From Hyperoodon ampullatus (lineage: Eukaryota; Chordata; Mammalia; Artiodactyla; Ziphiidae), in contig OX457058.1 in NCBI GenBank assembly GCA_949752795.1, forward strand, positions 156,863,353 through 156,927,352: 64,000 nucleotides of DNA. The letters run 5' to 3'. This document shows, piece by piece, positions 23,265 through 37,200 of the stretch; position 1 is the stretch's first letter, and each line of letters starts with the position of its first letter. Made by a program: the position numbers and the translations under genes. Under the pieces are notes generated by a model. It did not search any database. It was not told the DNA's origin and saw nothing but the letters and a program-made list of their open reading frames with translations.

Positions 23265-25244
23265 GTACATGTTTTACTCTCAATGCTCAGACTCTCTTTT
23301 GTTCTCCCATTCTTACTTCTAACTGGTGATTTTCTCATGACTGTCACCAAATCATTAAAACACTGAATATTAAGCACACATTCATATTTTTTGGATGAAA
23401 AAATAAGTTATTTCTTTTGGACGTGGTCCAGTACAGGGAGCTTCTGGAGACTTACTAACTATGCACTGAATACTTCTTTTGTCCATCTGATTAATACTGC
23501 TGACTGGCTCATACCAAATACAATGATTATGGATTTTCCGGGGCACTGCAAATGATGAGCAATAGAGGGAAGGGTACACCATCTCTAAAATAAACTATTG
23601 TCAGTAATCATGGAATAATCAATATGAGATCTGGGCTTTGTGGTGCCATTTAGTCAGGTGTGATTGAACATACAGATGGCCAGAGATGGCAGAAAGACTG
23701 TGAAAGGAAGTTTACTAAACTTGAGATGATAAACATCAAGTCAGGGTAACAATGAGAGAAAAACTAAGGGTGGAATGCCATTCATTTCGTTGACTTTGCC
23801 AGTGTTTGCTCCCTCACTTCCACTAGCCTGCCTTGATTTTCAGAGGTTGGTCCTAGTAGGCATTTTAATAGCAGGCATGCTGGTGTGGGAGGGAGAGGGG
23901 TTAATCATCTGTTTAAATTTTATAGTCAAGGAGCATTCGCCAACAAACTCCCAGAGCCAGATGGCCAAATCAAGGATAATGGGGGGAAAGGTTGCCTTCT
24001 TTAAAAAGATCATTCAAATAATCCCTTAGCTTTCCCTCTCATCTCTCACTTCTACCAGGAAAGAGCCCTGAACCCTGATCATAAAAGTGCCAGGAATGGA
24101 AGGGAAAAAACTTTGGCTAAAGGCCTTTGCTCCATCATGCCAAATGTGGGCATTTATGCTATGTCTAACTCTCTATCTCCTACACTCCAACTGCCCATCA
24201 TTTTCTCACTGTTATCTTCTTACTTCCCTTATAGTGAGGTGAGCACAGAGGTAAGGAAGCCGGAAGCACATTTCCAGAAATGTAAAAGCCCTTTAGCTAA
24301 TAATCATCACACTTGAGAGAAATATGTAAATTTGCCTATTTGTGGCCCAAGAATGTTGAATGACTTGAAGGCTGTGATTATTTTTTCATGCCTAAGTTAG
24401 CATTACTTTTCTTTAAATGCCAAGTAGAAGTAACTGTGCTACTGGGTTTTTCCTCTATTAGCCAGGGTCTTCCTATGTCTGCTTTAAGAATTATGGGAGC
24501 ATTCACAAAGAGCATACAAGACCCCCAAAATACTAAAGCAAAAAGCCCCACCCACTCATTTATCTACCATCTCAGTCTCTGTACCATATCCAGCTCAGTC
24601 TCTGCTGGGAGTCTTTTGACATACTACTCTTAGCACTTCTTAGATTAAGGCACAGAAATGACCATATGCATTTATCTTTGAGCCTTTGAAGAAAGCCAGA
24701 GGTGTTAGCAGCTACTGTGTATTCTCATCATCATCCAAATGCACTAGACACTAATAGACCTGATTTTTTAAATGCTTCTTAAACTCTGGGGGATGAGCAA
24801 TGGGAAGAATCGAAATAGCCTAAAATCTTAAAAACTGTTAATTTGTTCATAAGAAAAATCAATCCCTCTCTATGCATATTATCATTGGCCCTGATACTGT
24901 TGCTGTAGGGTCTGTTGTGTTTCTATTAGGAATTTCAAAGATTCTAAATTGATGCTAACCACTTGCCCTGAGCCAATATAGAATTCTGAGTTTGCTGCCA
25001 GCAATGAGAAGGCTCTTTAATGGTCATTTTTAAAACCACATATATGTAGGAAAACCAGTGACCCTTGCTGTGTGCCTATCTCTTTGTATGTTTAGTTCCA
25101 AATTACGAGTTGCTTCCTATGTTTTCAAAACAGAACAAACCTTTCTTTAATGGCATTGCTTCCCACTGAAAACCATTATTAGTAACTGTTGGTAGCTGTC
25201 ATTTGGTAATAATATGTGTTATTATTACAGGACATGATACAGTA

Positions 25245-25735
25245 AAGCAGTTATAAGTATGGGCTTTGGAGTCAACTGGCTAGAGTTGGGACCTTGGTGC
25301 CATTAGCTATAATTCTGAGGCCCACTAGATTAAGACCTTGAAAGCCCTAAGCACTAAAGTATTTGGTGCATGTCCCCACACATAATTCAAAATATAACAA
25401 CTATAAACTAAGTGTAAGAATTTCTAACAGTTCTGACTTTTCTTCTCTGATGATCACTATAATGCTTTCAAAATATAGCAGATTCTTTCTCCCCACATTC
25501 TCATTTGTTACTCTCTCTGCTTTCTTGGTTCTCTAGGTAAGTGCTTATTCCTCCTATTTGGTGATCCAGTTCCAAACCTTAGGCAAGCTATTGAACCTCC
25601 CAAGTCTCTGTTTCCGAGTCTATACAATGGGATGATGATAATACTTACTTTCTAGGGCTAATGTGAATAAGCATGTAAAATACCCAACATAATGCTGGGT
25701 CAGTTAAGTCAATACTCAATGAATGTTAGCTATGA
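25245..25735 (+). repeat. MIR in two pieces (25245-25335 and 25555-25735)
   Basis: The first piece has 'TATGGGCTTTGGAGTCAACT'. The second has 'AGGCAAGCTATTGAACCTCC', 'ATGGGATGATGATAATACTT' and 'CAATGAATGTTAGC', in forward order. The 220 bp between them is not MIR, so an insertion or two separate elements are both possible. Confidence 0.55.
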
Positions 25736-27689
25736 GGATTACCAAACATTTGAGTAGCATTTTTTGCTAATATGTATTCACTCATATAGACTACTTCATT
25801 TTGACTATTAAATAGCCTGTAAATTAGGTAGGGTAGGTATTTTTATTCTCCATTTCAAATTTAAAATGAGACCCAGGGAGATATTGTGTTTTTTCTGTGA
25901 GAGAATAGTCATGAGAGAATAGTAAATGAGGAACAGAACTAGGACCAGATTCTCCTGTTCCCAGCTGAGCACAATTTCCAGTATTGCTCCCATAGCAAAT
26001 TGGGGGATATTTTGAAAGATGAATAGATAGAAATGAGCATCTTTCTTGTGTCATCTTAGATTTATTCCTTTTCTTAAAGTATCATGTTATAAAGGTCAGT
26101 ACCAGTAACCACACAAAGGTGGTTACTGTGAGATGGGGAGTCGAAAATCCTCTTTTAAAAAAGAAAAGTTTTCTTAGCTGTGCTAAAAGACCCATTTGTA
26201 ATGAGATGAAGCTGTCCTCCTAACAACGATGGCAATGTGCTTCCATAAAGCAACTCAAAGAATACTGAGTATTTAAAGGAGCTGTCACCTTACTCCATTG
26301 CCTAGGTTGGAAAATGGCTTTGGGAAGTCCAACATTCTAGTTGGACTAGGACTTCCTAGGAGTGGCTCACCTTTTCAGCTTTGGATACCTTATTTTCTCT
26401 CCCATCTGCTTCCCTGTGCTACTGAAAGGATCCATTTTGGTAAATTTAAAGCTCCATTAGAGCAATCTGGCAATATTTATTTAATTTATTTTAAACCATA
26501 ATATCAAAATAACCTCTGTATCTAGGTATCAAAGAATAAAGCCACCTGGTCATGCAATCTTGACACAGTTGCTGCAAAAATGATGTATCCATTCTTTTTC
26601 CAAGCCATTCTGTTTTATCAATAGTGATAAGTCTATAAACCAGCAAGAGGAGTTCAGTTTGTGCTACTTGTGTATAGCTAATGTTTAAACAGTAGAGAAG
26701 TATAACTCCTACAGAATATTCACTTACGTCATCTCATTCGGAAGGCATGCTCTCAGGAAACCGTGTCTGCTCTCCAGGTCCCTGTGCACCAGGATGAGTG
26801 GGTCAACTCCAGAACCTTCTCATGCTCATTTATAGGATTTTATGTGGCTCTACTGAAACATCCCACTGTGAAGTATTTAGAAACCAGCTGGGCCCATGGC
26901 ATGTAGCATTGGCTTTTTGTGAACCAGGAAGGATCTAAGATGGAAATAGTTCTATAGCCATCAGAATCTTGTATCACTTAATTCTGGGAGATACAACTCA
27001 AAAGCAGCTTCTTTCTTTGAACCTGAAAATAGAAAGGCTAAGGAACAGGAGAGGGAAATAAAAGAAGAATCAGCCCAGAGTTATCATCCAGGCACTGACA
27101 AATGTTCCTTATAAAGCCTCTAATTGCTGTCTTGACACAATGCAGTGGAGGGGACAAGAGAGGGCAGGTGAACGGTGAGTTGAGCATGAGGAATTAATTT
27201 TAGCCCCAGCTCTAGGTCCCCTGGGAGGCTGAGCTGACTGGTACTGTTAAAGATCCTCTCTCTGCTGTGAATAGGTGACTGGTTACGTCATCAGGACTTT
27301 CAGAACACTGAACATGGCACAGGAAGGAGCTTTTTAGGTCAGAGCCAGGCTTCCTGGAAAATGAAGACTGATAAGCAGCTTCAATGTGTAAGACTTTCCA
27401 TCTTCCCATGGCAGGTGGTGCTGAGGAGAGCGGAGTCTCAATGTTTTTTTTCCCTTTTCCTTGATATTGCACACTAAGTTCATGGAAGTGCTCTTGATTT
27501 GTTTCCCTTTCCTCAGTCAGTAAAATGTCCACCGATGACCTATGCTTCCATCCTGCTTGACCACCCAACTCAGATCATGGAAAAGATGTAGATGTGGCTC
27601 CCCTTCAAGGACACTGCATGGGAAAACTCTTTCTTTATATTTGAATGTTTCAAATTCCAAAGAACATTTTCTTTATAGGGATTGAAAGT

Positions 27690-27915
27690 AAAAACATTTC
27701 TATAGCGCTTACTGATGCTGTAAGTGCCTTCATACGCATTACTGCATATGTGCCTCACTCCCTCTTGTGAGGGTCCTTGGTTTGGTATTATTACCACCAT
27801 ACTCATATTAAGGTTACATTGTTGAGGCTCTGAGAGTCAAAATAACTTACCCGATATCACAGAGTTGAGGGGCAGACTCGGGATTCCTATCCTGATACTC
27901 AGATTGCACCCCCTC
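27690..27915 (-). repeat. MIR fragment
   Basis: 'CTATAGCGCTTACTGATGCT', 'GTTGAGGCTCTGAGAGTC' and 'TATCACAGAGTTGAGGGGCA' follow the reverse MIR order. Confidence 0.6.
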
Positions 27916-28039
27916 AAATTTCTTTCTCATTTTCCTATCTCCTATCAAGTTAATTGATACTGACACTAGGTTATTAGTTTTGTTGTTTTTTCCATTAAAG
28001 TATTCTCAAATAGAAGTCCTTGCCTGGACTCGTTTAGTT

Positions 28040-28235
28040 AGTAGTGTTCCTCAGCCTTGGTGCTATTGAGATTTGGGGCTGGATAATTCTTTGCTGGGTG
28101 GGGGGGTCTGACCTGTGCATTGTAGGATGTTTGTCAGAATCCGTAATTTCCACCCCCTTGATGCCAGTAGCGTCTCCACAAATGCCAACTGTCTGCTGGG
28201 GGGCAAAACTGCCCCCATTTGGGAATTACTGAGTT
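28040..28235 (-). mobile_element. MER20-like hAT relic
   Basis: CTCAGCCTTGGTGCTATTGA, GGATAATTCTTTGCTG, 'GTGCATTGTAGGATGTTTGT' and CTGGGGGGCAAAACTGCCCC follow the reverse of the MER20 order. It is more complete than the copy at 8404. Confidence 0.7.
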
Positions 28236-28924
28236 AAAGAAAGTCTCCAACATATTTTATTTCAAATGCTTATTATCCTTTCATTGTTTAGACAGTATAC
28301 ATGGGGGTAAGAGAGATTTTTTTTGTTCACATCTCATCCTAGATTATTGAGACTTTGAAGGGTTAAAAACAAGTCTGTGTACTTGACATAATGCTGAAAT
28401 TTCTCAGGCCTTGGGTTTTCATTAATTCCTAGCCAGGAGGTTTTCTTTCCTTTTCTTTCGTCTTTGCCTGCAAACATTTGAGGCCTTGCCAGATTTGAAG
28501 CACACATTAAAATAAGCCCCATCTACCTGCTCATTCATCCGTTCAGGACTAGTGTTACTTTCAGTTCAACTGCAAAAAAAACATAGATAGTGAAGTCCTG
28601 CAAAGGGAATAAGAAGCATAAATACAACCAAAAGGGAAAGCCATATTTGAGCATGGTTTTAAGACTGTAGTGATATAGCATCAACTAGAGAGAGGCTTAC
28701 TTAATGAATGTGTTTGAACATTGCTAAGTACATTTTAAAACCATCTTGCAATAAGTTCTTCAAACATTTGGTCACAAAATGTATCAATTAATCAATCAAA
28801 CCAGTGCATGCTAAATACTTGCATTGCTAAATAGTCATTTTTTTCCGATTTGTCAGCAACGAATTAGGACTCACAGGTAGGTGAGTTTCCGTTTCCAAGG
28901 GACTTTTAACTTGCTATGGTTGGT

Positions 28925-29048
<124 letters not shown>

Positions 29049-29375
29049 GCAGCATCTTTTAACCTGGCTGCCAATGAGATTCTCCTGGGAATTAAAAAAA
29101 AAATCTGTGGATGCTCAGGCCCCAGTCCCAGGTAATCAAATTTAATTGGTCTGGGGTGTGGCCCATGTATCAGCAGCTTCAGTATCACCTGGGAGGTTGT
29201 TAAAAATGCAGAACCTTGGGCCCCACCCCAAACCTACTGAATTAGAATCTGAATTTAACAAGGTCCCCAGGTGACTCATGTGCACAGTAAAATTTGAGAA
29301 GCACTGGTCCAGACATCAGGATTTTTAGGGAGCTCCCAAGGTGATTCTATATGCAGCTAGGTTTGAGAATCACTG
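29049..29375 (+). mobile_element. Two overlapping or nested MER5-like hAT relics
   Basis: 29049-29160 carries TTTTAACCTGGCTGCCAATG and GGTCTGGGGTGTGGCCC, and 29312-29375 carries 'GACATCAGGATTTTTAGGGA' and GCTAGGTTTGAGAATCACTG. Together these look like one element. Between them, 29160-29310 holds a second one (TATCACCTGGGAGGTTGTTA, GGGCCCCACCCCAAACCTAC, TTTGAGAAGCACTGG). Confidence 0.55.
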
Positions 29376-29414
29376 ATATTTAGAAAGCTAAAAATGTCTC
29401 TTTTTCTTCATTCA

Positions 29415-29630
29415 GACTGCGTGCTGGTGCTGTTCAATATGGTAGCCACTAACCACACGTAGCCACACTTGTGATGTGACTGGTATGACTGAGGCCCTGA
29501 AGGTTTACTTTTATTGTGCAATTATTATGTCCTAGGCACTGAGGGATTTAAATACATGTTTCACTCAATCCTCAGGCTGACACTATGAGGCTAGTGGCTT
29601 GTGGCTGGTATTGGACGGTGTAGGACTAGG
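29415..29630 (+). mobile_element. hAT MITE with long inverted ends, split by a MIR fragment
   Basis: Left end GTGCTGTTCAATATGGTAGC; right end TGGCTGGTATTGGACGGTGT, which is its approximate reverse complement. The middle (about 29505-29590: 'CTAGGCACTGAGGG', 'CTCAATCCTCAGGCTGAC') reads as part of a reverse MIR. Confidence 0.5.
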
Positions 29631-29844
29631 ATATACTGTCTCTTATTTCCTTCTATCTGTTTTACATAATGTAAATCTTCATTTATACCATTAATAAAAT
29701 AATGGGCATTTACCTTCATACACCTTCTGAACTCATCTAATGTGTTTTGTCTTTACACAGTCACTGGGATAATAACTCCACTCAATTCATGGGGTTGTTG
29801 TCCCAGAGATGTAGAAAATGGAGATGCCACCATCTCTCGGCCAC

Positions 29845-30065
29845 ACTCATCCAGATGGTGATGGCTGCTCTTGGTTGAGCATTTACTACATACTCTGTAC
29901 TTTATGTTCAATATCTTATTTAGCCTTAATGTAACACTAGAGGTCAATGTTAGTACTATCCCCATTTTACAGACTAAGAACAGTTCCAAGAGCTCAGGTA
30001 CTTACCTGGCTCACAGCGTAAGTGGAAATGCTGGTACTCCAACCCAAGACCACCTGACTTGAGAG
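29845..30065 (-). repeat. MIR fragment
   Basis: 'TTGAGCATTTACTACATACT', 'CCCCATTTTACAGACTAAG' and 'CACAGCGTAAGTGGAAATGC' are in reverse MIR order. Confidence 0.65.
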
Positions 30066-32514
30066 TTCTAGTTTTTCATCACACTCTGATACTTCCAGGG
30101 ATTCACTTTGATACCCTAGAACACTTGCAAGCCCCAGGAATTCTGGTCTTATCCCAAGTCTTGACAATTTAGAATTTTTCTCTCAAGTTAAATTTTCAAC
30201 TTCTGCCAAGTTAGAAGTCAGGCCTAACCTGGGCATTTATGACATTTGCCTTCCTCTACACCATTGCTCAGGCCTTGGGGACTTGGAGCATCTTTCCTTT
30301 CATGATCCCATTTTACCTTCTAGCAACATATCTAAGTGGACAGGAAGAGCTTTATTAAATTATTCAATGAAAGTCTATTTTACTGTTTCATGGTCTTACT
30401 TGGAGAAAGAGAGAGTGGTGAGAGAGTGCTTAGTATTTTTTTCTTTAATTTTTGTTTTATCAGAAAAACCTCCTTTCTCCTCTGTGAATTCCCAGCTACA
30501 AGATAAATAGCCTTGTATCTTACAAGTTAAATACAATTACTGCTATCAAACCTAGAGCCTTTCTCTCCCTGTAAATGTCTCTTAGAAGCTGATAAGAGTT
30601 TCAAGGCAAACTGTGGGCTTCTGCCTAATGCTAAAATTAAACATAATCACCCAGAAGACAGAAAAACAAGGATGTGTACATAGATGTATGTAACATATAT
30701 TTACATATATTCACATATGCTTACATATATACTTAATCATCCTATGGAAGAGAAGAACATTTCTGATAGACACAGCCACATAGCACGTGAGCACATGGAC
30801 ACATGGCATATGCTCCTGAGACATTAAGCTAACACATGACTCAAGGTTATTTATAAAATAATTAAATAGCACACAAAGGAGCTTGTCATAATGATGAAAC
30901 TATCTATCAGATAATATGATAGCAATTATAGTAACTAAAGAGATTTATCCAGAATTCATTTGTGAACAGGGCAGTCCTTTTGATCTAGAGGGCTGTTGAG
31001 CAAAAGAATAATTTTCCTGGAAAATTCTGTAAGACTTTATAAGATGCACACCTTAGTTTTAAGTGCTGGTTTATGTTTTTCTCATCTTCAGTAGACTGTC
31101 TTTGGATTTAAAGAAACTGGATTTTTACTAATTAAAATGTGCACAATAATTGTTTATTTACCCATAAGTTAAATATTATAGTCCAGGGACTCAATGAAAT
31201 AAGTTATGAGAAATTTGAGGGTCACTTCTAGGCACTATTTAAGTAAGGATGTAACAAAAAAGATTTCTTAATTTCTATGAACAGTGAGTACATTTTTATT
31301 AAACCAAATCCATGGAATGATACTTTGAAAATTAGAATTACAGTATGGTCACAATGTTATGTGATTTTCAAATTTCATTTGAGATAGTGTGACATAAAAA
31401 TACTAATAACATCTTACTCCTTGCAAGGTCTTTATAATAAAAATTCTTCCGAATTAAAACAGTCATCAAATATTGCATAATTTCAAAGCTGGGCTAAGTG
31501 AGTTACAAGCTTTATTTGTCCTATTGTCACAGAGAAGCTCCAGTTTAAGTAGTTAAATGAAATTATGGCCTGCAGAATTTGTCCTTAATTATGAAAACCT
31601 AGAATTATTATCCTAACCTAAAACACAATTACCCTATACTGTTTTCTCTCTGCCCCAGAGTTATGTGGGCAGCAAATGTCCTAACACACACCCAAGAGTA
31701 TAGTTTTATTTATAGGAAAACTTCCCAATTTTCAGTCTCTTCAATTTAAGCTTTGCACAAGTTTGCAGGGTCCCTGTAGTTATTTAAAGCCTAAAAAAGA
31801 ATGTTTAGCTTCTTCGAGGAAAATAGTAAATAAATATCCAATAATAGTAATATATATTCACATACAGTATGTCATTTATAATTCTATAAAGCACAGAGGG
31901 TAATGAAAGGCACTCTAAACTGTAAATCACTCAGATCGATTGTAATCATATTGCAGCTCATCTCAAAGAGATAAAGACCTTCCACTCCTCTGAAATCCCT
32001 GTCAATACCCCAACAGGCTAAAGAAAGGGGAAAGGAGGGTCAGAGGAAGAAGGACAGATGAGTCAAGGTTAAAGAGGCACTTTTAATCTTCAATTCATGG
32101 AGTTAACGTGGATTGGATTAGATTCCCAGTGATAGTTACAGTTTGTGCCATGAGGTGCATTTCTTTTCCACATGGTAGTTTTATAGCTTTACCGTAAGTC
32201 CCTGACACTGTGATGGCCTGGTTGGAGGGATCTGACAAATGCCAATGATGGATATGCAGTGCTGCATAAGAACACTTGGGGACCACGTACAGAATTAGAA
32301 AATGACAGTTTAAGTCAAAAGCTAAAGGTTATAGCAAAACAAATTAAGGAAGTAAGTGAATAATGGGCCAGAAAAAAATTTTATATTGCATTTTCAAATA
32401 GCAGAAACACTTCAAACGTCTTTTTATTAACTGATGTTGCCTTTTATATAAAAAAAGATGTTGCTAATCCCCCTCCTCATCAGTGGAGTGGGTTTGAGTG
32501 GAGTGGTCTCCTTA

Positions 32515-32645
32515 TGCATTCATTCATTCACCATTCAACAAATATTTATTCAAAGTCTACTTTACATGTGAATCCAAGCTAGGTGATGGCCATACAATGG
32601 GAAATAAAACAAAGCCCCTGCCCTCAAGGATTTTATAGTCTAGTG
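32515..32645 (-). repeat. L2 3'-end fragment
   Basis: 'ATTCATTCACCATTCAACAA', 'CCCCTGCCCTCAAGGATTTT' and 'TATAGTCTAGTGGAAG' match the reverse L2 end. Confidence 0.7.
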
Positions 32646-32699
32646 GAAGAGGAATGCATGTACCCAAGCAAGATAATCTTAATACTAAATTTGACTGTG

Positions 32700-32930
32700 C
32701 AGTTATTCAGTCTCAGGCACTGAACTGGGTTCTTATATTAAATCTTCACAGTAGCCCTAAGAGGTAGAGACTATTTTTGTCATCATTTTTCAGGTAGGAA
32801 TATGGAGGTTTATGACATTAACTCCCAGCGTCATAAACTAGTACTTAAAGACTTGGAACTCAAGTCTGTATCTCTTAGAAGGCAAACTTAATGTTTCTAT
32901 GCACTATACTACATTGTACCTGCAGTTCCA
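32700..32930 (-). repeat. MIR fragment
   Basis: 'CTCAGGCACTGAACTGGGTT', 'CACAGTAGCCCTAAGAGGTA' and 'TTTTTCAGGTAGGAATATGG' follow in order. Confidence 0.6.
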
Positions 32931-33149
32931 AAGAGTGCAACAGGGTGCTATCAGGTGAGATCTGGGTTCAGTGGCACACGTAAGTGTCTGATGGAGCCTG
33001 AGGACCAGACAAGGGTGGGCATAGGATGGAATTTGGGCTGTAACCTTGGGCTCTCTAGGACAATGCTAACAAATTCTGTTCCCCTACCTAGACATACACA
33101 AACATAAACTGTGACCTGACCTACACCTTTCACACTGAGGGAACTAATG

Positions 33150-33310
33150 GGCAGGCATCGTGCATAGATTGTTTCACTTAGTGTAATCTGTCCAATGATT
33201 GCAAGAGAGAAATATTAATCTCCCTCTTTTACAGATGAATAAACCAAGGCTCAAGGAGTTTGAGCATATTTGCTGCAGTCACAGGGCCAGAAAGTGTCAA
33301 CACTGGGATT
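33150..33310 (-). repeat. MIR fragment
   Basis: 'CTCCCTCTTTTACAGATGAA', 'CAGTCACAGGGCCAGAAAGT' and 'CACTGGGATTC' follow the reverse MIR core. Confidence 0.6.
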
Positions 33311-33739
33311 CTACATAGATTTGTTTGTTCCTACACTCCTCTTCCTTTCTAATACCCTACTTTTCCATCTGTTTCCCAGGAGCATTCCAGTGTGCACTGT
33401 ATATGGAGCTCAAATTCATTTGGTTGACAGATGTACATTCACATGCAAATTTACTATTGTTTCTCACATCCCGGTGCATGCAGTACACTCTGTAATCACA
33501 TTATTAAACATTTACTAGAAATGTGCTTCTGCCCGATGCACAATTGCCAGTCTCAATGTTTAATTAAACTCGATTTGTCTTCATTCTAATCACATCATAG
33601 AAATGTCATTTTCTCAGAGTTCAATGGTGAAATCTTCATTCCAAATGCCTACCAGTGTTTCAGAGCTGTATATCCTGGAGAAGGGAATGAGGAGAGACCA
33701 AAATATCCTTGCATAAAGGATTTTAAGGGAATAAGATTA

Positions 33740-33960
33740 GTTAATAATAGATAATACTGACATAGTACTTATTCTGTGCCAGGTTCGTGGATTATCAGAT
33801 TGAATCCTTCTTACAGCATCCTGGAAAAGGATTCTGTTATTATTCCCATTTTAGAGATTAGGAAACTGAGTCTCAGAGCTGTTAAGTAACATACTCTCCA
33901 GTATCATACAACTAGTAGGTGATAGGGCCAACTTGGATTTGAATATAGGCATGGAGACCC
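33740..33960 (-). repeat. MIR fragment
   Basis: 'TTATTCTGTGCCAGGTTCGT', 'CCCATTTTAGAGATTAGGAA' and 'GGATTTGAATATAGGCATGG' follow in order. It abuts the hAT relic at 33975. Confidence 0.65.
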
Positions 33961-33974
33961 TGATACCTTTATTT

Positions 33975-34200
33975 AGAGAAACTTTTTCTGCAAAAGGCCA
34001 AATAATGAATATTATTGTCTTTGCAAGCCATAAGGTCTTTGTTGCAGCTATTTAACGCTGCTGTTACAGTGCAAAACCAATCATAGACAATTCATAAATG
34101 GATAGACATGGCTGTGTTCTAATAAAACAATATCCAAAAACAAGCTGTGAAGAGCCAGATTTGCTACTCCTTTGTAGGTGGGGGCCCCCTGGTCTAGATT
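33975..34200 (+). mobile_element. hAT-type DNA transposon relic (copy 2, same family as 7100)
   Basis: It shares with 7100-7312 the order TTTTTCTG.AAA.GGCCA, CTTTG..GCCATA.GGTCT, GTTGCAGCT and 'GGCTGTGTTCTAATAAAAC', but is much more diverged. Confidence 0.6.
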
Positions 34201-37200
34201 ATGCATGTTTTGAAACTTATAGCTGTTTTTACTGACCGATAAGCTTTATTTTATGGGCTATGTCATCTCTGTTTGGAATAAAGGGAGAAAGATAATCTCT
34301 AAGTGGATGAGTTAAATCCCAAGAGACACAGAAAATAGTACTTCTATTTAGAGTAGCATAGACCCAATGGTGAGGTTAATTCAGGATCCAGAAGTGGACG
34401 AATGCGTCACTGGGACAGGCAATCCATTTACCTGTACTTAAACAAACAAAATTCCAACCATACATACACCCCTTTCCTAACTGAACACCAAAGACATAGA
34501 TTCAGTTTACCTTTATTTCTGTTATGCTGTGCATTGCTTAGAGCAAGATTTGAAAACAACCAACAGGAAGCATGATTATTTCCCTAGTTCTGTTACTTCT
34601 ACTTAGTAACCATAAGTTTCGGAGCTCTGAATACACTTTTCTCCCCTCTCTCCTGAGAGGAGTCACATACTTTCCTTTTGAATCCATGTTTTTTTGTTAG
34701 CCACTGGCTTAGCTGCCCTCGCCTATTCTTCATAGCCCTTCTGTATAAAGGTGCCAACTGACTTCTTAGCATTTATCTTTTCTTCTCCCTGCTCCCTGAT
34801 ACGTACATCTTCTAAGTTCCAGAGAACATTCTCTTCATTTTCTTGGCATTGGCTGTCCCTAACCTGCTGATGAGAGCATCCTGCTTGAAATTCTGCTCTG
34901 TTTCTGGCCATTGATCTCCTTTAATGAGGGTAGACTCTCCTTAGATGTGACTCAGTCCACTTCCTGCTGCTGAGTTTTAGGGACTTTAGATTCTGTTCTC
35001 CTGTTTATTAAAGGAACAAGAACCAGGTTGTACATTTTTTGTATATACACACAAACATGACAAGTTTAAGATAAATTTCAAAACATCAGTCTAAGACAGA
35101 CCAGATTTTATTTATGCAAAATAGAGTTTCCTTCACATTTTACTAACTTCAGTATTGATTGTAATAAAGTTATTAATAAAAAGTCAGAGTTCCCCCCACC
35201 AGAAAAGAAAGCATATACCACCAGACTTGGCTCCTGATAGCTCAAGCAGAGTGACCACGGTTTTGCTAATTACCCCCCTTTTTTAAAGTCAAAGTGGCTG
35301 TATAATACATGCTCAATAAATGTTAAACTGCACAACTGTACTGAGATTATCGGAGATGACTTCTGATTTTATTGTCTGCATGTACACAATAACAATATAC
35401 ACAAATAAAGAGCATCCTTTACAAGCATTAACTATACATAAAAAGTCCATTTTAAAAGCAACAGAAAAATATCAAATGTTTTATTATGAATAACTTTTAA
35501 GATTTTACTGTAGAGTTTTTCTTTATTGAAACAATTAAATCTAATTTTATTAAAATATCTTTACATTAGTCAGGTGATTCTCAGTAGGTCTCAAAGGGTA
35601 GATTTCCCAGTGTACTTAGACAAATTGATAAAAGGGAGGAAGGAGAACATTTAGGCATCTATGAAGTTAAAAATAAAGAGCTAAGTATAAATCTAAAATA
35701 AGTGTAAAGTAAAAGTAAATCGAAAGTCTTCTCAGACAGCCAGGGTTTAGAAATACTTATTACTTCATTTTGAAACCTATATAAAACTGTTTTGAGATGC
35801 TGACTGTTTCAAATAAAGTAGGAATTTATATAAGTGAAGCACAAACTGAAATAGAACTGAAATGCTTTTAGACTTTCAAAATGAATACTTGGATATTTTT
35901 ACTGAATTTTCTGTGTGGTAAGAGTGGGGCTGGACCTCTGGGAGAGGTAAAAATGAAGGCAATACATGAAAAAGGATATCTTGTTCTCAGGGAGCAATTG
36001 AGATCTCCTACAGGTGATAAACCAAGTGAAATCTAATAGTTTTGCTTCATTTTGTGACTTTCTTCCACTATGGCCTCAGAGAATTGTGAGCTCCAAGTAG
36101 GCTCATAAAGGGAATTTTGAAATACTCTTAATAGATCTGTCCTTGAAATAAGTCAACTGAACTGAGTGAGGTACTGTGCCAACACAGTGACTCACAGCCC
36201 TGGCCAACCCTGATCCCAGACCTTTATGACAAGTCCCTAGTCTCAATGCCGTTCTCAAGAGTTGTATGCAATTCATCTGCAGCACGTGTTCCAAGCCCAC
36301 CTTCCTGGTGGTCTGGTTGACATGTGATAGTAGTTATAAATGTCGCCCATAAACGCATAGGCCAAAACATTAATGAACTTTTCAGCCAGTAAATCCAGCT
36401 CATTCTTTGGCTGCCTGGTTATCTAGCTGCCTCATTCTGCCAAGCTACATTTGCTTTAATTTTTTCTGGTCAGATAGAACAGTCAAGGTAAGTGGACTTT
36501 GTTCCTCTCTCCTCTGGCTTTGATTCCTTGATTTGTGCCACTACCCCAACTGCAGCTACTTAGAACCAGCAAAGTGTTGACTAGAGGGCTGAACAGTGTG
36601 AGCAATAATTGTGTACCTTCAAACCTCACTGCCTTTTACACGTGTAGTTGTTGTCGAAATACCAATGACATAGCCAACCTCTAGGGACAGAAGCCACCCT
36701 AGTATCTACATTCCTTTGTTAACAGAAACCATTCAGATTCTTCTCTGAAAGTATTTAGTAAGCATCTATCTCTGTAAGTCCCTGTGCTAGGAACTGAATA
36801 ATAGGAATTGGACCATTATTCAATTAGAACCTTTTTAAGTCAATAGGATAAATAAGGAGAAAATCTTCATATATCTTTACTACTCACTGTGTCTAGGTTC
36901 TCCTTTCTGAGTCACACTCAAAGGTAAATCTTTGAAAGAAAAACAATAAATGAAGTAAATCTTTGGACAGCATCCTTGAGTTTTGGTTAGACAGAAAATT
37001 TCAGTCCCTATTCAGAAGTCTAGGCACTTGTGAGGATTCCAATGTGATTTAAATAAACCACCATCCCTGAAAATCAGAAATGAAAATATAAACCCAAGAA
37101 AACTGCATGCTCTACTCTACCTGTCTCATCTCTTGTCCTAATAACAAAATACCTTATACTCACCAATGTTCTAAGTGATATTTGACAAGACAGCAGTGGT

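Noticed and set aside
27212..27568. 118-codon - strand frame
   Set aside because: No homology recognised, no flanking splice sites or promoter, and composition like the surrounding intron.
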